Shown here: positions 9,085 to 19,274 of the stretch, piece by piece
Layout of the letters: the number at the start of each line of letters is the position of its first letter
How positions within the stretch are numbered: the stretch's first letter is position 1
Assembly (NCBI RefSeq): GCF_022678485.1
Contig: NZ_JALBYP010000035.1
Span: forward strand, 248,001-312,000
Length of the DNA stretch: 64,000 bases
DNA from: Aliiroseovarius sediminis
GTDB lineage: Bacteria > Pseudomonadota > Alphaproteobacteria > Rhodobacterales > Rhodobacteraceae
Direction of reading: 5' to 3'
The notes under the pieces: model-generated
Told to the model about the DNA's origin: nothing
Databases searched by the model: none
The model's input: the letters and a program-made list of their open reading frames with translations, nothing else
Made by a program: the position numbers and the translations under genes

Positions 9085-10764
9085 TTAGTCGTCTTGCTTC
9101 AGCGCGGCGCCAAGAATGTCACCCAGCGATGCACCGGAATCCGAGGAACCGTATTGCGCGACGGCCTCTTTTTCTTCGGCGATTTCGCGGGCTTTAATCG
9201 ACAGACCCAGACGGCGCGATTTCGAGTCCACGTTGGTCACGCGAACGTCCAGCTTGTCGCCAACCTGGAAACGTTCGGGGCGCTGTTCGGCACGGTCACG
9301 CGACAGGTCCGAGCGGCGGATGAAGGATTTCATGCCTTCATATTCCACTTCAATGCCGCCATCTTCGATTGATGTCACTTCGACAGTGATGATCGAACCA
9401 CGCTTCACGCCGCCAACGGCTTCTGCGAAGGGATCACCGTCCAAGGCTTTAATCGACAGCGAGATACGCTCTTTGTCTGTGTCCACTTCCGAAACAACGG
9501 CTTTGACGACGTCGCCTTTCTTGAACTCTTGAATAGCTTCTTCGCCACGCTGGTCCCAAGAAATGTCGGAAAGGTGAACCATGCCGTCGATCTCGCCTTC
9601 CAAGCCGATGAACAAACCGAATTCGGTGATGTTCTTGACTTCGCCTTCGACCTCGGTGCCCTCGGGGTGGGTTTCTGCAAACACCTCCCACGGGTTGCGC
9701 ATGGTTTGTTTCAGGCCAAGCGACACACGGCGTTTTGCCTGATCGATTTCCAGCACCATGACTTCAACCTCTTGCGAGGTCGACACGATTTTGCCGGGAT
9801 GGACGTTCTTCTTGGTCCACGACATTTCAGACACGTGCACCAGACCTTCAACGCCCGGCTCAAGCTCAACAAACGCACCGTAGTCGGTGATGTTCGTCAC
9901 GCGGCCCGTGTGGGTTGTTTCCAGCGGGTATTTACCAGCAACCAAATCCCACGGATCGTCCTGCAACTGCTTCATACCAAGCGAGATGCGGTGCGTTTCC
10001 TTGTTGATCTTGATGACCTGAACCTTGATGGTCTCGCCGATCGACAGGATTTCCGACGGGTGGTTCACACGGCGCCATGCCATGTCGGTGACATGCAGCA
10101 GGCCGTCAACACCGCCAAGGTCAACAAATGCACCATATTCGGTGATGTTCTTGACGACGCCGTCAACCGCTTGGCCTTCGGTCAAGTTGCCGATGACTTC
10201 AGCACGCTGTTCGGCACGCGATTCTTCCAGAATTGCACGACGCGACACAACGATGTTGCCACGACGACGGTCCATTTTCAGGATCTGGAACGGTTGCTTC
10301 AGACCCATCAGGGGGCCTGCGTCGCGCACGGGGCGCACATCGACTTGGCTGCCGGGCAGGAACGCCACAGCGCCGCCCAGATCGACCGTGAAGCCGCCTT
10401 TGACGCGACCGAAGATTGCACCTTCAACGCGGGCGTCGTCGGCATAGGCTTTTTCCAAGCGGTCCCATGCTTCTTCGCGGCGGGCCATCTCACGCGAGAT
10501 GACGGCTTCGCCACGCGCGTTTTCGGCAGAGCGCAGGTAGACTTCCACCTCGTCACCAACTGCGATTTCAGGGGCTTCGCCGGGGTTTGCGAATTCTTTA
10601 ACGTCGACGCGGCCTTCCATCTTATAGCCTACGTCGATGATGGCTTGGCCCGCTTCGATGGCGATGACCTTGCCTTTGACAACCGAACCCTCTTCGGGGG
10701 TGTCCATTTCGAAGCTTTCATTCAGGAGGGCTTCGAATTCCTCCATAGTTGCTTTAGCGCACAT
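9085..10764 (-). CDS. rpsA: 30S ribosomal protein S1
   Basis: A 559-residue protein made of six S1 (OB-fold) RNA-binding repeats; the short 'GAFVDLGGVDGLLH' and 'EGLVHVSEMSW' style segments recur at intervals of about 85-90 residues. S1 binds mRNA leaders and is needed to start translation of most messages. The ATG at 10764 has AAAGGAAC about nine bases upstream. The C-terminal tail after the sixth repeat is short, as in other alphaproteobacteria. It follows cmk on the same strand after a 210-base gap that may hold the rpsA promoter. Confidence 0.97.
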   Translation of the reverse strand: MCAKATMEEFEALLNESFEMDTPEEGSVVKGKVIAIEAGQAIIDVGYKMEGRVDVKEFANPGEAPEIAVGDEVEVYLRSAENARGEAVISREMARREEAWDRLEKAYADDARVEGAIFGRVKGGFTVDLGGAVAFLPGSQVDVRPVRDAGPLMGLKQPFQILKMDRRRGNIVVSRRAILEESRAEQRAEVIGNLTEGQAVDGVVKNITEYGAFVDLGGVDGLLHVTDMAWRRVNHPSEILSIGETIKVQVIKINKETHRISLGMKQLQDDPWDLVAGKYPLETTHTGRVTNITDYGAFVELEPGVEGLVHVSEMSWTKKNVHPGKIVSTSQEVEVMVLEIDQAKRRVSLGLKQTMRNPWEVFAETHPEGTEVEGEVKNITEFGLFIGLEGEIDGMVHLSDISWDQRGEEAIQEFKKGDVVKAVVSEVDTDKERISLSIKALDGDPFAEAVGGVKRGSIITVEVTSIEDGGIEVEYEGMKSFIRRSDLSRDRAEQRPERFQVGDKLDVRVTNVDSKSRRLGLSIKAREIAEEKEAVAQYGSSDSGASLGDILGAALKQDD

Positions 10765-10974
10765 ATGCGTTTTGTTCCTTTACAAGTGCTATTCGGGCCG
10801 TGCGGTTGGCTCCGCAGGTCTTGGGTTTTCCAATTTGGTCAACAGGTTATCCGCAAAACAAAGAGGGCCGGTATCTCCGACCCTGCTCGTATCCCTGTCA
10901 TCGCGGCGTTTTCACCTTGTCGACAGGGGCGGGGAATACGTGGATTCTGCCAATAAAGCAAGAGGCGTTGACGA

Positions 10975-11580
10975 TCAGCGCCGCGCGTCAATCGCGGACA
11001 CGGCGCGCGCAACTGCGTCGCCGATGGACAGATCAGACGTGTCGATGATCACCGCGTCGTCTGCGGGTTTCAAGGGGGCTTCGGCCCGTTCACTGTCGCG
11101 TTTGTCGCGCGCCTTCACGTCGGCCAACACATCTGCGCGGGTTACGTCCATGCTGTTCTCGGTCAGTTCAAGATATCTGCGTTCGGCGCGCACTTCGGCG
11201 CTGGCGGTGACGTACAGTTTCACTTGCGCGTCCGGGCAAATCACCGTGCCGATGTCGCGCCCGTCCAGAACCGCCCCGCCATCACGGGCGGCAAATTCGC
11301 GCTGAAACTCGAAAAGGGCCGCGCGCACATAGGGCAGAACGGCCACGCGGCTGGCGGCCTCTGCGACCTCTTGCGTGCGCAGATTTCCTTGCAGGTCCTG
11401 TTCCGTCAGCGACTTGGCCGAGGCCACCGGATCGCCCCCCGCAAGCACCTTGGCGCCGACCGCGCGATACAGCAGCCCGGTGTCCAGATGGGCAAAGCCG
11501 AAATGCGCGGCAACCGCCTTCGAGATCGTGCCCTTGCCCGCAGCCGCCGGGCCATCTATGGCGACCGTAAACCGTGTCAT
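10975..11580 (-). CDS. cmk: Cytidylate kinase
   Basis: A 201-residue nucleoside monophosphate kinase that converts CMP and dCMP to the diphosphates. The P-loop 'GPAAAGKGT' is at residues 10-18, and 'YRAVGAKVL' and 'LDGRDIGTV' are family motifs; the latter binds the CMP base. The frame is open upstream, but ATG 11580 overlaps the aroA stop as ATGA and gives the standard N-terminus. The order aroA-cmk-rpsA is conserved across proteobacteria. Confidence 0.95.
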   Translation of the reverse strand: MTRFTVAIDGPAAAGKGTISKAVAAHFGFAHLDTGLLYRAVGAKVLAGGDPVASAKSLTEQDLQGNLRTQEVAEAASRVAVLPYVRAALFEFQREFAARDGGAVLDGRDIGTVICPDAQVKLYVTASAEVRAERRYLELTENSMDVTRADVLADVKARDKRDSERAEAPLKPADDAVIIDTSDLSIGDAVARAVSAIDARR

Positions 11581-12929
11581 GTGTTTGTCCTTACCAGTTG
11601 TGCACCCAGACCTGCCATAAGCGGTTCGAACGCGGGGAAACTGGTGGCGATGGGGTTGCCATCGTCCAGATGGATGGGCCTGTGCGACGCCATTCCAAGG
11701 CAAGCAAAGCTCATCGCGATCCGGTGATCCAGCACGGTGGCAACCGTTGCACCACCCGGCACGCCCTCTGGTCCAAGCCCGTCAACCGCCCACCAGTCTT
11801 CGCCTTCATCCACCGTCACGCCAGCAGCGCGCAAGCCCTTGGCCATCGCGTCGATGCGGTCGCTTTCCTTCACGCGCAGTTCATGCACGCCGGGCATGTT
11901 GGTGGTGCCGGTGGCAAAAGCGGCAATGACCGACAGGATCGGGTATTCGTCGATCATGCTGGCCGCGCGTTCGGGGGGCACCACGATGCCTTTCATATTG
12001 GGCGAAAAGCGCGCGCGCAGGTCGGCGACAGGTTCGCCGCCCTCTGTGCGCTCATTCTCGAAGCTCAGATCGGCACCCATGTCTTGCAGCGTTTGGAACA
12101 GGCCAGCGCGGGTTGGGTTCAGCCCGATATTCGGTACCAAGACGTCCGAGCCGGGCACAATCAGCGCCGCGCAAACCGGGAACGCTGCCGAACTGGGGTC
12201 ACGCGGCACGGCGATGGATTGCGGCTGCAACTCCGGCTGGCCGGTCAGGGTGATCACGTGACCTTCGTCGGTGTCCTCAACGGTGATCTGAGCGCCGAAA
12301 CCCGCCAGCATCCGTTCGGTATGGTCGCGGGTGGCCTCTTTCTCGATCACCACGGTCTTGCCGGGGGCGTTCAAGCCTGCGAGTAGCACGGCGGATTTGA
12401 CCTGCGCCGAGGCCATGGGAGTCGCATAGCGCACCGCCACGGGTTCACGCGCGCCGACGATGGTCATCGGAAGCCGACCCCCGTCTCGCCCATAGCTTTG
12501 CGCCCCGAAAAGCGCGAGCGGATCGGTGACGCGCCCCATCGGGCGCGACCGAAGCGAGGCATCGCCGGTGAAGGTTGCCGTAATCGGTTGGGTGGCCATC
12601 GCCCCCATGATCAGGCGCACACCGGTGCCCGCGTTGCCGCAGTCAATGACCTGCTCGGGTTCTGCAAAGCCGCCGACACCCACGCCGTTCACGCGCCATT
12701 CGCCGTCGCCCACATGTTCGACATCGGCGCCAAACGCTCGCATCGCATCGGCCGTGCCCAGCACGTCTTCGCCTTCCAAAAGGCCCGTGATGTGGGTTTC
12801 GCCCACAGCCATCGCTCCAAGGATCAGGGATCGGTGGCTGATCGACTTGTCGCCGGGCACGCGCGCCTCGCCCGTCAAAGGGCCGCATTTGCGCGAGGTC
12901 ATGGGGATGGCGGGGCCGTGTCCGGACAT
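11577..12929 (-). CDS. aroA: 3-phosphoshikimate 1-carboxyvinyltransferase (EPSP synthase)
   Basis: A 450-residue enzyme of the shikimate pathway that transfers enolpyruvate from PEP to shikimate 3-phosphate. 'PGDKSISHR' (residues 25-33) binds the substrates, and 'GNAGTGVRL' near residue 95 and 'RVKESDRI' near 350 are further signatures. ATG 12929 is chosen because a strong AGGAGAA site sits just before it; the open frame upstream runs through a dispersed repeat and is not coding. The 'GNAGTG' loop contains Ala at the position that is linked to glyphosate-insensitive class II enzymes, which would fit a 450-residue alphaproteobacterial AroA, but this was not checked by alignment. Confidence 0.95.
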   Translation of the reverse strand: MSGHGPAIPMTSRKCGPLTGEARVPGDKSISHRSLILGAMAVGETHITGLLEGEDVLGTADAMRAFGADVEHVGDGEWRVNGVGVGGFAEPEQVIDCGNAGTGVRLIMGAMATQPITATFTGDASLRSRPMGRVTDPLALFGAQSYGRDGGRLPMTIVGAREPVAVRYATPMASAQVKSAVLLAGLNAPGKTVVIEKEATRDHTERMLAGFGAQITVEDTDEGHVITLTGQPELQPQSIAVPRDPSSAAFPVCAALIVPGSDVLVPNIGLNPTRAGLFQTLQDMGADLSFENERTEGGEPVADLRARFSPNMKGIVVPPERAASMIDEYPILSVIAAFATGTTNMPGVHELRVKESDRIDAMAKGLRAAGVTVDEGEDWWAVDGLGPEGVPGGATVATVLDHRIAMSFACLGMASHRPIHLDDGNPIATSFPAFEPLMAGLGAQLVRTNT

Positions 12930-12990
12930 GTGTCTTCTCCTGTAGTCTGCGAATTCTGATAGCGCAGACATTTGGGTGAAGCCAGAGCGA

Positions 12991-13049
12991 AAGGGGCTTC
13001 GCCCCTCGGCCTGCGGCCTCACCCCAGGATATTTTGGGCCAGAAGAAAC
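12991..13049 (-). repeat. Dispersed intergenic element, copy 1 (downstream of trmB)
   Basis: Read on the minus strand it begins with GTTTCTTCTGGCC, then AAATATCCTGGGGTGA, a small hairpin (GGCC-GCA-GGCC) and a GGGGC/GCCCC hairpin. It starts 11 bases after the trmB stop and ends before the aroA leader. The same element occurs at 22217, 41748, 43872 and 49739. Confidence 0.9.
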
Positions 13050-13060
13050 GGCGGGGGTGG

Positions 13061-13789
13061 TCAGAGGCGGCGGAAGGTCAGGTAGTGGGGGGTGCGGGTT
13101 TCGCGCAGGGCTTTTTGTTCGTAGCGGGTCGAGATCCAGTCGTCCCAAGAATCGCGCCAGTCGGCGGGTCGTTCGCCCAGCCATTCAAAGCCTGCGCGCG
13201 GGACCTCTTCCAGCGTTTGGCGCACGTAATCGGGGATGTCGGTGGCGACGCGGAACTCGGCCCCCGGTTTTAGCACGCGGTGGAAGGGTTCGAGGTATTC
13301 GGGCGTCACGAAGCGGCGGCGGTGGTGTCTTTTCTTGGGCCATGGGTCCGGGTACAGCAGGAAGGCCTTTTCAATGCTGTGCTCTGGCAGCACGTCGAAC
13401 AGGTCGCGCACATCGCCCGGATGGACGGCAATGTTTTCGCACCCTGCCTTGCGGATCTTGCCCAAGAGCATGGCGACGCCGTTGATGTAAGGCTCGCAGC
13501 CGATGATCCCCACATCCGGGTTGGTGGCGGCTTGATGCACCATGTGCTCACCGCCGCCAAAGCCTGTTTCCAGCCAGACCGGCTTGCCACCGAAAAGGGC
13601 GTTCAGGTCAAGCGGGAGGCGGTCGGGATTTTCGTTCCAATCAACCGCGCCGGGGCTGAGTGCGGCGAGATCCTTGTCCAGATATTCCCGCTGACTGTCG
13701 CGCAGCCCTTTGCCCTTCAGGCGGCCATAGAAATTGCGCCACGGCGCGCCCGAGCGGTGCTTGTGCTGTGTGGGGTCATCTTGTGTCAT
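13061..13789 (-). CDS. trmB: tRNA (guanine-N7-)-methyltransferase
   Basis: A 242-residue SAM-dependent enzyme that methylates G46 in the variable loop of tRNAs. '[11 protein letters not shown]' (about residue 74) is the SAM-binding loop, and '[16 protein letters not shown]' (about residue 143) is the TrmB hallmark. ATG 13789 is preferred over a TTG seven codons upstream. It lies between metK and aroA on the same strand. A dispersed hairpin element begins 11 bases after its stop codon. Confidence 0.95.
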   Translation of the reverse strand: MTQDDPTQHKHRSGAPWRNFYGRLKGKGLRDSQREYLDKDLAALSPGAVDWNENPDRLPLDLNALFGGKPVWLETGFGGGEHMVHQAATNPDVGIIGCEPYINGVAMLLGKIRKAGCENIAVHPGDVRDLFDVLPEHSIEKAFLLYPDPWPKKRHHRRRFVTPEYLEPFHRVLKPGAEFRVATDIPDYVRQTLEEVPRAGFEWLGERPADWRDSWDDWISTRYEQKALRETRTPHYLTFRRL

Positions 13790-13870
13790 GGCCGCGCCTA
13801 TGCCGTGCAAAGAGCGGCCGCGTCAAGTGACGGGCCGCCCTTTGGTGTTCATTTGCAATGGCAATCTGGG

Positions 13871-15046
13871 TCAGACGGCCTTTTGCAGGGCCTCGACCAG
13901 ATCAGTTTTTTCCCAGCTGAACCCGCCATCCGCATCCGGTTCGCGACCGAAATGCCCATAGGCGGCGGTACGTTCATAGATCGGCTTGTTCAAGCCAAGG
14001 TGTTCACGAATGCCGCGTGGGGTCAGGTTCATAACCTGACCGATCGCTTTTTCGATCTCAGTTTCGTCAACCTCGCCGGTGCGGTGGGTGTCGACGAGAA
14101 TGGACAGGGGATGCGCCACACCGATGGCATAGGACAGTTGCAGCGTGCAGCGTTTCGCCATGCCTGCCGCCACGATGTTCTTCGCCAGATACCGCGCGGC
14201 ATAGGCGGCCGAGCGGTCCACCTTGGTGGGATCTTTGCCGGAAAACGCGCCGCCGCCGTGCGGAGCAGCGCCGCCATAGGTGTCCACGATAATCTTGCGC
14301 CCGGTCAGCCCTGCATCCCCGTCGGGGCCGCCGATGACAAATTTGCCGGTCGGGTTGACGTGCCATTGGGTATTGTCGGTTAACCAGCCATCAGGCAGCA
14401 CTTCGCGAATATAAGGTGTCACGCGTTCGCGCACATCGTCGGGGGTCATGCTGGCGTCCAGGTGCTGGGTGGACAGGACGAGCGATGCGACTTCAACCGG
14501 CAGGTCGTTTTCATAACGCACGGACAATTGCGACTTGGCGTCGGGGCCCATCCAAGGTTCGGTGCCGTCCTTGCGGACTTCGGCCAGGCGGCGCAGGATG
14601 GCGTGGCTGTATTGCAGGGGCGCGGGCATAAGCGCATCGGTTTCGACGCTGGCATAGCCGAACATGATCCCCTGATCGCCGGCCCCCTCGTCCTTGTCTT
14701 GCGCGGCATCGACCCCTTGGGCGATATCGGCGGATTGGGCGTGCAGATAGCTGTCGATATTCAGGTTGGCCCAGTGGAACCCTTCCTGTTCATAGCCGAT
14801 ATCCTTTACGCATTGCCGCGCGATGTCTTCGACACGCTGGATGACAGTGGCCGGGCCGCGCACCTCGCCGCCGATGACCACACGGTCGGTGGTGGCGAAG
14901 GTTTCGCAGGCCACGCGGGCTTGTGGATCTTCGGCCAGAAAAGCGTCAAGGATAGCGTCCGAGATGCGGTCACACACCTTGTCGGGATGCCCTTCGGAAA
15001 CGGATTCCGAGGTAAATACGTGGGTCTTGCGTGTCATTCGTGTCAT
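13871..15046 (-). CDS. metK: S-adenosylmethionine synthetase
   Basis: A 391-residue enzyme that makes SAM from methionine and ATP. '[15 protein letters not shown]' near the N-terminus, '[11 protein letters not shown]' (about residue 122) and the glycine-rich '[16 protein letters not shown]' P-loop-like segment are the three family signatures. ATG 15046 has GGAG nine bases upstream, and this GGAG forms part of the SAM/SAH riboswitch described below. That implies feedback: SAM binding hides the ribosome binding site. lnt lies upstream on the same strand. Confidence 0.97.
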   Translation of the reverse strand: MTRMTRKTHVFTSESVSEGHPDKVCDRISDAILDAFLAEDPQARVACETFATTDRVVIGGEVRGPATVIQRVEDIARQCVKDIGYEQEGFHWANLNIDSYLHAQSADIAQGVDAAQDKDEGAGDQGIMFGYASVETDALMPAPLQYSHAILRRLAEVRKDGTEPWMGPDAKSQLSVRYENDLPVEVASLVLSTQHLDASMTPDDVRERVTPYIREVLPDGWLTDNTQWHVNPTGKFVIGGPDGDAGLTGRKIIVDTYGGAAPHGGGAFSGKDPTKVDRSAAYAARYLAKNIVAAGMAKRCTLQLSYAIGVAHPLSILVDTHRTGEVDETEIEKAIGQVMNLTPRGIREHLGLNKPIYERTAAYGHFGREPDADGGFSWEKTDLVEALQKAV

Positions 15047-15051
15047 GAAAG

Positions 15052-15096
15052 TGCTCCGATGTTGAAACCCATACCACGTCAGGAAGCCGTTGTGGC
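15052..15096 (-). promoter_or_regulatory. SAM/SAH riboswitch upstream of metK
   Basis: The minus strand here reads CCACAACGGCTTCCTGACG, TGG, an A/T-rich connector and then CATCGGAGCA. This matches, from memory, the SAM/SAH riboswitch class of Rhodobacterales: a stem P1 closed by CCAC/GTGG, the conserved ACAACGGCTTCCTG segment, and a downstream GGAGCA that pairs back as a pseudoknot. The GGAG is also the metK Shine-Dalgarno sequence, so ligand binding would block ribosome access. Location, length (about 45 nt) and downstream gene all fit the known class. Confidence 0.88.
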
Positions 15097-15120
15097 GGGT
15101 AGTGCACCCGCGTCGCACGA

Positions 15121-16671
15121 CTATTCAGGGTTGTCAACGCGCTTCTGGGTCGCAGTGCGCGAGCGCGTAGCCTGAAGCGTGAACAATGCAACAGTCAGCA
15201 CAATCGCCAGCGGCAGATCGCCATAGCGGGAAAATAACGTGGGCTTGCCTGCGCCCGGTAATCTGGCGTCCAGATACCCCGCTTGCCCCAGCGGGATCGA
15301 AGCGCGCAGTTCGCCGCGCGCGTCAATGATCGCAGAGATGCCCGTATTGGCCACCCGGATCACCGGCAGGCCGAACTCGATCGCGCGAAACCGGGCCTGG
15401 GCCAGGTGTTGGTAGGGCATCGAGAATTCACCGAACCAAGCGTCATTCGTGGCATGCAATATCCAGTCGGCCCGTTTTTGGGCGGCCCGAATGTCACGCG
15501 GGAACACCGCTTCGTAACAGATCAGCGGCAGGGCCGATCCGGCAACGCCCGTATCCATTACCTCCGCGCCCGGCCCTGCGGAGTAGCCGTTACCGGCGCG
15601 GGCGGCGAAGGCGCTTATGCCGAACTGCTCGAGCCAATTGCCCAATGGGATGTATTCCCCGAACGGAACCAGATGATGTTTGTCATAGATTGCCTGCACC
15701 TGCCCGGTGCCATCCAGCAAGGCAAGGCTGTTGTAGTACATCAACCCGTCGCCCCGTTGCACTCCGAACAGGACCGGCGCGCCCTGCGCGGCATCGGCGA
15801 TGGTCAGGCGAATGTCATCGGCCCATTCCAGCAGGGTCGGCACCGCGGTTTCGGGCCAGATCACAAGGTCGGGGCGGGGTTGGCCGGGCGCCGGGTCGGC
15901 GGCAGTGAAGGCCACCTGCCGGGTCACGAAATCATAGGCGTGACGCGGGTCCCATTTCAGGTGCTGGGGGGCGTTGGGCTGAACCAGCCGCAGGATCGCA
16001 TCGCGGTCAGGCGGTGCGGGGATTTGGCCGCGGTTCAGGCTGACGCCCAAGGCGCTTGCGACAACTCCGACAAGTATGGCGGCGTGCATGATCCGACCGC
16101 GCACGCGCAGATCAGAAGCCGCAATACACGCCAGCAAAGCGGCCGTCAGGAAGGTCAGCGCGCCCAACCCACTTGCCCCGATATAGGCTGCAAGTGGCGC
16201 AAATGTGGTCTCGATCCATATATGCCCCGGATTGGCCCACGGAAAGCCGGTGAACAGCCGCGCCCGGACCAGTTCAGCCCCGGTCAGCGCAACCGCAAGC
16301 GCAAGCCACCGCAACACCGGTATCGTCACGCGGTGCGCAATTGCACCTGCCACGCCCCACAACAGCGCAAGCCCTGCAGCCATGAAAAATATCGCGAAAG
16401 GCGCCATCCAACCGTGGCGTGCAGCGTCGACAAGAAAAGGGTTGATCAGCCATGACAGCGCGACGGCGAAATAGCCCACGCCCAGCCCCCAGCTTCGCCA
16501 AGCCGATTGCCACGGGCTGTTGGCGCGCGCAATCAGATGGAACGCCGCAGCAAAACCCAGCATCGTGCAGATCGGCCAATTAAACGGTGCCTGACCCAAT
16601 GCGGCAAAACTGCCCAGCGCGGCGGTCGCAAGGACGACGCCACCACTTGCCGCACGGGGCCGTCTAATCAT
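15121..16671 (-). CDS. lnt: Apolipoprotein N-acyltransferase
   Basis: A 516-residue inner-membrane enzyme that adds the third acyl chain to lipoproteins. The N-terminal 215 residues contain about six to seven membrane helices; the rest is a nitrilase-fold periplasmic domain with the catalytic triad visible as Glu 274 (in 'WPETAVP'), Lys 331 (in '[12 protein letters not shown]') and Cys 385 (in 'LICYEAVFP'). A last membrane helix lies near residue 490. The start is five bases after the corC stop. corC-lnt adjacency is widespread in proteobacteria. Confidence 0.95.
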   Translation of the reverse strand: MIRRPRAASGGVVLATAALGSFAALGQAPFNWPICTMLGFAAAFHLIARANSPWQSAWRSWGLGVGYFAVALSWLINPFLVDAARHGWMAPFAIFFMAAGLALLWGVAGAIAHRVTIPVLRWLALAVALTGAELVRARLFTGFPWANPGHIWIETTFAPLAAYIGASGLGALTFLTAALLACIAASDLRVRGRIMHAAILVGVVASALGVSLNRGQIPAPPDRDAILRLVQPNAPQHLKWDPRHAYDFVTRQVAFTAADPAPGQPRPDLVIWPETAVPTLLEWADDIRLTIADAAQGAPVLFGVQRGDGLMYYNSLALLDGTGQVQAIYDKHHLVPFGEYIPLGNWLEQFGISAFAARAGNGYSAGPGAEVMDTGVAGSALPLICYEAVFPRDIRAAQKRADWILHATNDAWFGEFSMPYQHLAQARFRAIEFGLPVIRVANTGISAIIDARGELRASIPLGQAGYLDARLPGAGKPTLFSRYGDLPLAIVLTVALFTLQATRSRTATQKRVDNPE

Positions 16672-16676
16672 GCCGC

Positions 16677-17579
16677 CTAGTCCTGAAGCTTCGACGGTAG
16701 ACGCACGCGCAAGCGCTTGATGCGACGCGGGTCGGCATCGACCACCTCAATCTCGGGTCCTGCGGGGTGGGTGATGACTTCGCCGCGGGCCGGCACATGA
16801 CCGGACAGCACGAAGACCAGACCACCAAGCGTGTCTATTTCCTCGTCATCAACTTCGTCGCCGCTCAACTCGACGCCGATCTCGGCCTCAAATTCGTCCA
16901 GGGGTGCCTTGGCCTCGGCCAGATAGCACCCCGGCTTTTCCTCGATCCACAGCGCGCCTTCTTCAAGGTCGTGTTCATCCTCGATCTCGCCAATTACCTG
17001 TTCGATCAGATCCTCGATCGTGACCAAACCATCGACCCCGCCATATTCGTCAATGACAAGGGCCATGTGGATGCGCTCGGTCTGCATTTTCTGAAGCAGC
17101 ACGCCAATCGGCATTGAGGGCGGCGCATAGAGCAACGGACGCAACAGCTTGCGCAGCGCATAAGGTGGCAACTTGGCAGCGGACGCCCCGTTGAACCCGT
17201 GGTTCAGCGCCAGGTCTTTCAGGTGAACAAGGCCGATGGGCGTATCCAGCGTGCCGTCAAACACCGGCAGACGCGTCAGCCCATTTTCGCGAAACAGCGC
17301 GACCAGATCATCTTTGCCAGTATCGACCGAAACCGACACGATTTCGGCCTTAGGAATCATCACATCCTCGACCCGCATACGGCGCAAGTTCATCATGCCC
17401 GGCGGGACAGCTGATGATGCCCCATTGGGCACGGCGGGTGCATGGCGTGGTGGCTCGTCCGTCGCATCCGAGTGGCTGAGCGCCCAGATGATACGACCAA
17501 AAAAGCCGCTACTGTTGTCTTCGGTTTCCGTCTGCGCGCTTTGCGCTGCGTCAGAAGATCCGTCTTCGGTGTCGCCCAT
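16677..17579 (-). CDS. corC: CorC/HlyC-type CBS-domain protein
   Basis: A 300-residue cytoplasmic protein with two CBS domains (about residues 70-190, beginning '[16 protein letters not shown]') and a C-terminal transporter-associated domain (about 215-295, with '[15 protein letters not shown]'). The family is linked to magnesium/cobalt efflux and to membrane integrity; the exact role of the standalone form is unsettled. ATG 17579 is chosen for its AAGGAAAG site; the longer frame would overlap ybeY. It sits in the conserved phoH-ybeY-corC-lnt order. Confidence 0.9.
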   Translation of the reverse strand: MGDTEDGSSDAAQSAQTETEDNSSGFFGRIIWALSHSDATDEPPRHAPAVPNGASSAVPPGMMNLRRMRVEDVMIPKAEIVSVSVDTGKDDLVALFRENGLTRLPVFDGTLDTPIGLVHLKDLALNHGFNGASAAKLPPYALRKLLRPLLYAPPSMPIGVLLQKMQTERIHMALVIDEYGGVDGLVTIEDLIEQVIGEIEDEHDLEEGALWIEEKPGCYLAEAKAPLDEFEAEIGVELSGDEVDDEEIDTLGGLVFVLSGHVPARGEVITHPAGPEIEVVDADPRRIKRLRVRLPSKLQD

Positions 17580-17614
17580 CTTTCCTTTTCCACAATCGCG
17601 CATTAATGCGCAGG

Positions 17615-18109
17615 TTATCCTGTATATGGGTTGCAAATGCCCATCTTGCCAAGGATTTCAACCTCCAGCCCCTCCATCAAGGCTGCATCTTTGTCGTCTA
17701 TGTGATCATAACCCAACAGATGCAACATTCCATGAACCAATAAATGGGTCACATGGGCGGGGAATTGCTTGCCCTGCGCGGCGGCTTCACGTGTGCAGGT
17801 GTCAAATGCGATGGCGATATCGCCCAGTTCCGGGTCTGTTGGCGTGTGCGGATCACCGCCCGGCTGATCGGACGCGCGATCCTCGGACGGCCAGGACAGC
17901 ACGTTCGTTGGCGTAGGCTTGTCGCGAAAATCCGCGTTCAACGCCGCGATGCGTTTGTCATCGCAGGCAAGCAGGCTGACCTCGAACCCGTCACCAAAGG
18001 GCGGCGTCAGGCCAAGGTGGGCCAAGGTTGCTTGCGCCGCGTGGTCGGCCAGCACCTCAAGCCCCGCAGCGTTCCAGCGATCATCTTCGAACACCACATC
18101 AACGATCAT
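17615..18109 (-). CDS. ybeY: Endoribonuclease YbeY
   Basis: A 164-residue metal-dependent RNase involved in 16S rRNA 3' end maturation and ribosome quality control. The zinc-binding motif 'HGMLHLLGYDH' contains His 126, His 130 and His 136, exactly as expected. The ATG lies one base after the phoH stop, so the two genes are coupled, and corC follows within 35 bases. Confidence 0.95.
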   Translation of the reverse strand: MIVDVVFEDDRWNAAGLEVLADHAAQATLAHLGLTPPFGDGFEVSLLACDDKRIAALNADFRDKPTPTNVLSWPSEDRASDQPGGDPHTPTDPELGDIAIAFDTCTREAAAQGKQFPAHVTHLLVHGMLHLLGYDHIDDKDAALMEGLEVEILGKMGICNPYTG

Positions 18110-18110
18110 G

Positions 18111-19181
18111 TCAGCTGTCGCGCTGGTTGCGCCGGGCCTTGTTGATCATCGCCGTCTGCGCCGCGTCGTCATAGGCTTCGATGATCCGGGCCACCAGCGG
18201 ATGCCGCACCACGTCTTTCGACGTGAAATAGTTGAACGCGATCTGGTCAATGCCCTTCAGCAGACCTTCTGCGTCCCGCAAGCCGCTGTCCACCCCGCGC
18301 GGCAGGTCGATTTGCGTCCGGTCGCCCGTCACCACCATGCGCGAGCCTTCGCCCAGCCGGGTCAGAAACATCTTCATCTGCATGGTTGTGGCGTTCTGCG
18401 CTTCGTCCAGCACCACGAAGGCGTTTGACAGGGTGCGCCCGCGCATGAAGGCCAACGGTGCAATCTCGATCCGCTTTTCCTCGATCAGTTTGGCGACCTG
18501 CTTGGCGGGCAGAAAATCGTTCAGCGCGTCGTAAAGCGGCTGCATATAAGGATCGACCTTATCCTTCATGTCACCTGGCAGATAGCCCAGCTTCTCGCCC
18601 GCCTCGACCGCCGGACGGCTAAGGATCAGGCGATCCACATGGCCGCCCAGAAACATGTTCACGCCCACCGCGACGGCCAGATAGGTCTTGCCGGTGCCCG
18701 CAGGCCCGATCCCAAACGCCAGTTCGTTCTGGAACAGGTTTAGGACATAGGCTTTCTGCGCCTCGGTGCGTGGCTCAATCGTCTTCTTGCGGGTCTTGAT
18801 TTCGACCGCGCCGCCCCGAAACATTTCCATCTGGTCGCCGTCACGGGTGCCGGTGTCGTCATCGGCGCCACCCATGCGAATCTCGGCGTCGATATCGCCG
18901 GGCTCGATCCCCTTGCCGCTTTCCAGGCGCTGATAAAGGGCCTGCAAAACCTCGACCGCCTTCACGCGGGCGCTGGCTTCGCCGAACACGGCTAACTGGT
19001 TGCCGCGCCGCACGATCTGCACGCCCAGATGGCTTTCGATATGAGTCAGGTTTTTATCAAACTCACCGCACAGGTCGATCAGCAGGCGGTTGTCGGGAAA
19101 TTCAAGCAGCGCTTCTTCGGCGGTCGATGCGTCAGGCGCGGTTGTCAGGTTGTCAAAGCCCAATAGGGGTCTCCTGGTCAT
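18111..19181 (-). CDS. phoH: PhoH-like ATPase
   Basis: A 356-residue protein with a short KH-like N-terminal region and a P-loop ATPase domain: Walker A 'GPAGTGKT' at residues 159-166 and Walker B-like 'FVVLDEAQN' near residue 260. PhoH/YbeZ proteins are thought to work with YbeY in ribosome or RNA metabolism, in keeping with the one-base gap to ybeY. The start at 19181 is the first in-frame codon after the miaB-phoH gap of about 90 bases. Confidence 0.93.
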   Translation of the reverse strand: MTRRPLLGFDNLTTAPDASTAEEALLEFPDNRLLIDLCGEFDKNLTHIESHLGVQIVRRGNQLAVFGEASARVKAVEVLQALYQRLESGKGIEPGDIDAEIRMGGADDDTGTRDGDQMEMFRGGAVEIKTRKKTIEPRTEAQKAYVLNLFQNELAFGIGPAGTGKTYLAVAVGVNMFLGGHVDRLILSRPAVEAGEKLGYLPGDMKDKVDPYMQPLYDALNDFLPAKQVAKLIEEKRIEIAPLAFMRGRTLSNAFVVLDEAQNATTMQMKMFLTRLGEGSRMVVTGDRTQIDLPRGVDSGLRDAEGLLKGIDQIAFNYFTSKDVVRHPLVARIIEAYDDAAQTAMINKARRNQRDS

Positions 19182-19274
19182 ATCCTATATGGTGATGGTG
19201 CCAAGTGCCGATGCCGGACGCAAGCCCCATTGAAAAAACTTCAAGTTTTCGAGACAAAGCGCCACGGCCCTGCC

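Noticed and set aside
9529-10956. A 475-codon open frame antisense to rpsA
   Set aside because: It is the mirror of a highly conserved S1 gene, with no start signal or recognisable domain.
13007-13020. The GGGGC/GCCCC hairpins of the dispersed element as ordinary terminators
   Set aside because: No T run follows in either direction in any of the five copies, and the invariant block next to them is not explained by a terminator.
19234-19248. Palindrome AAAACTTCAAGTTTT between miaB and phoH as an operator
   Set aside because: It is short and AT-rich, lies in a 93-base gap and has no supporting context. Chance is as likely.
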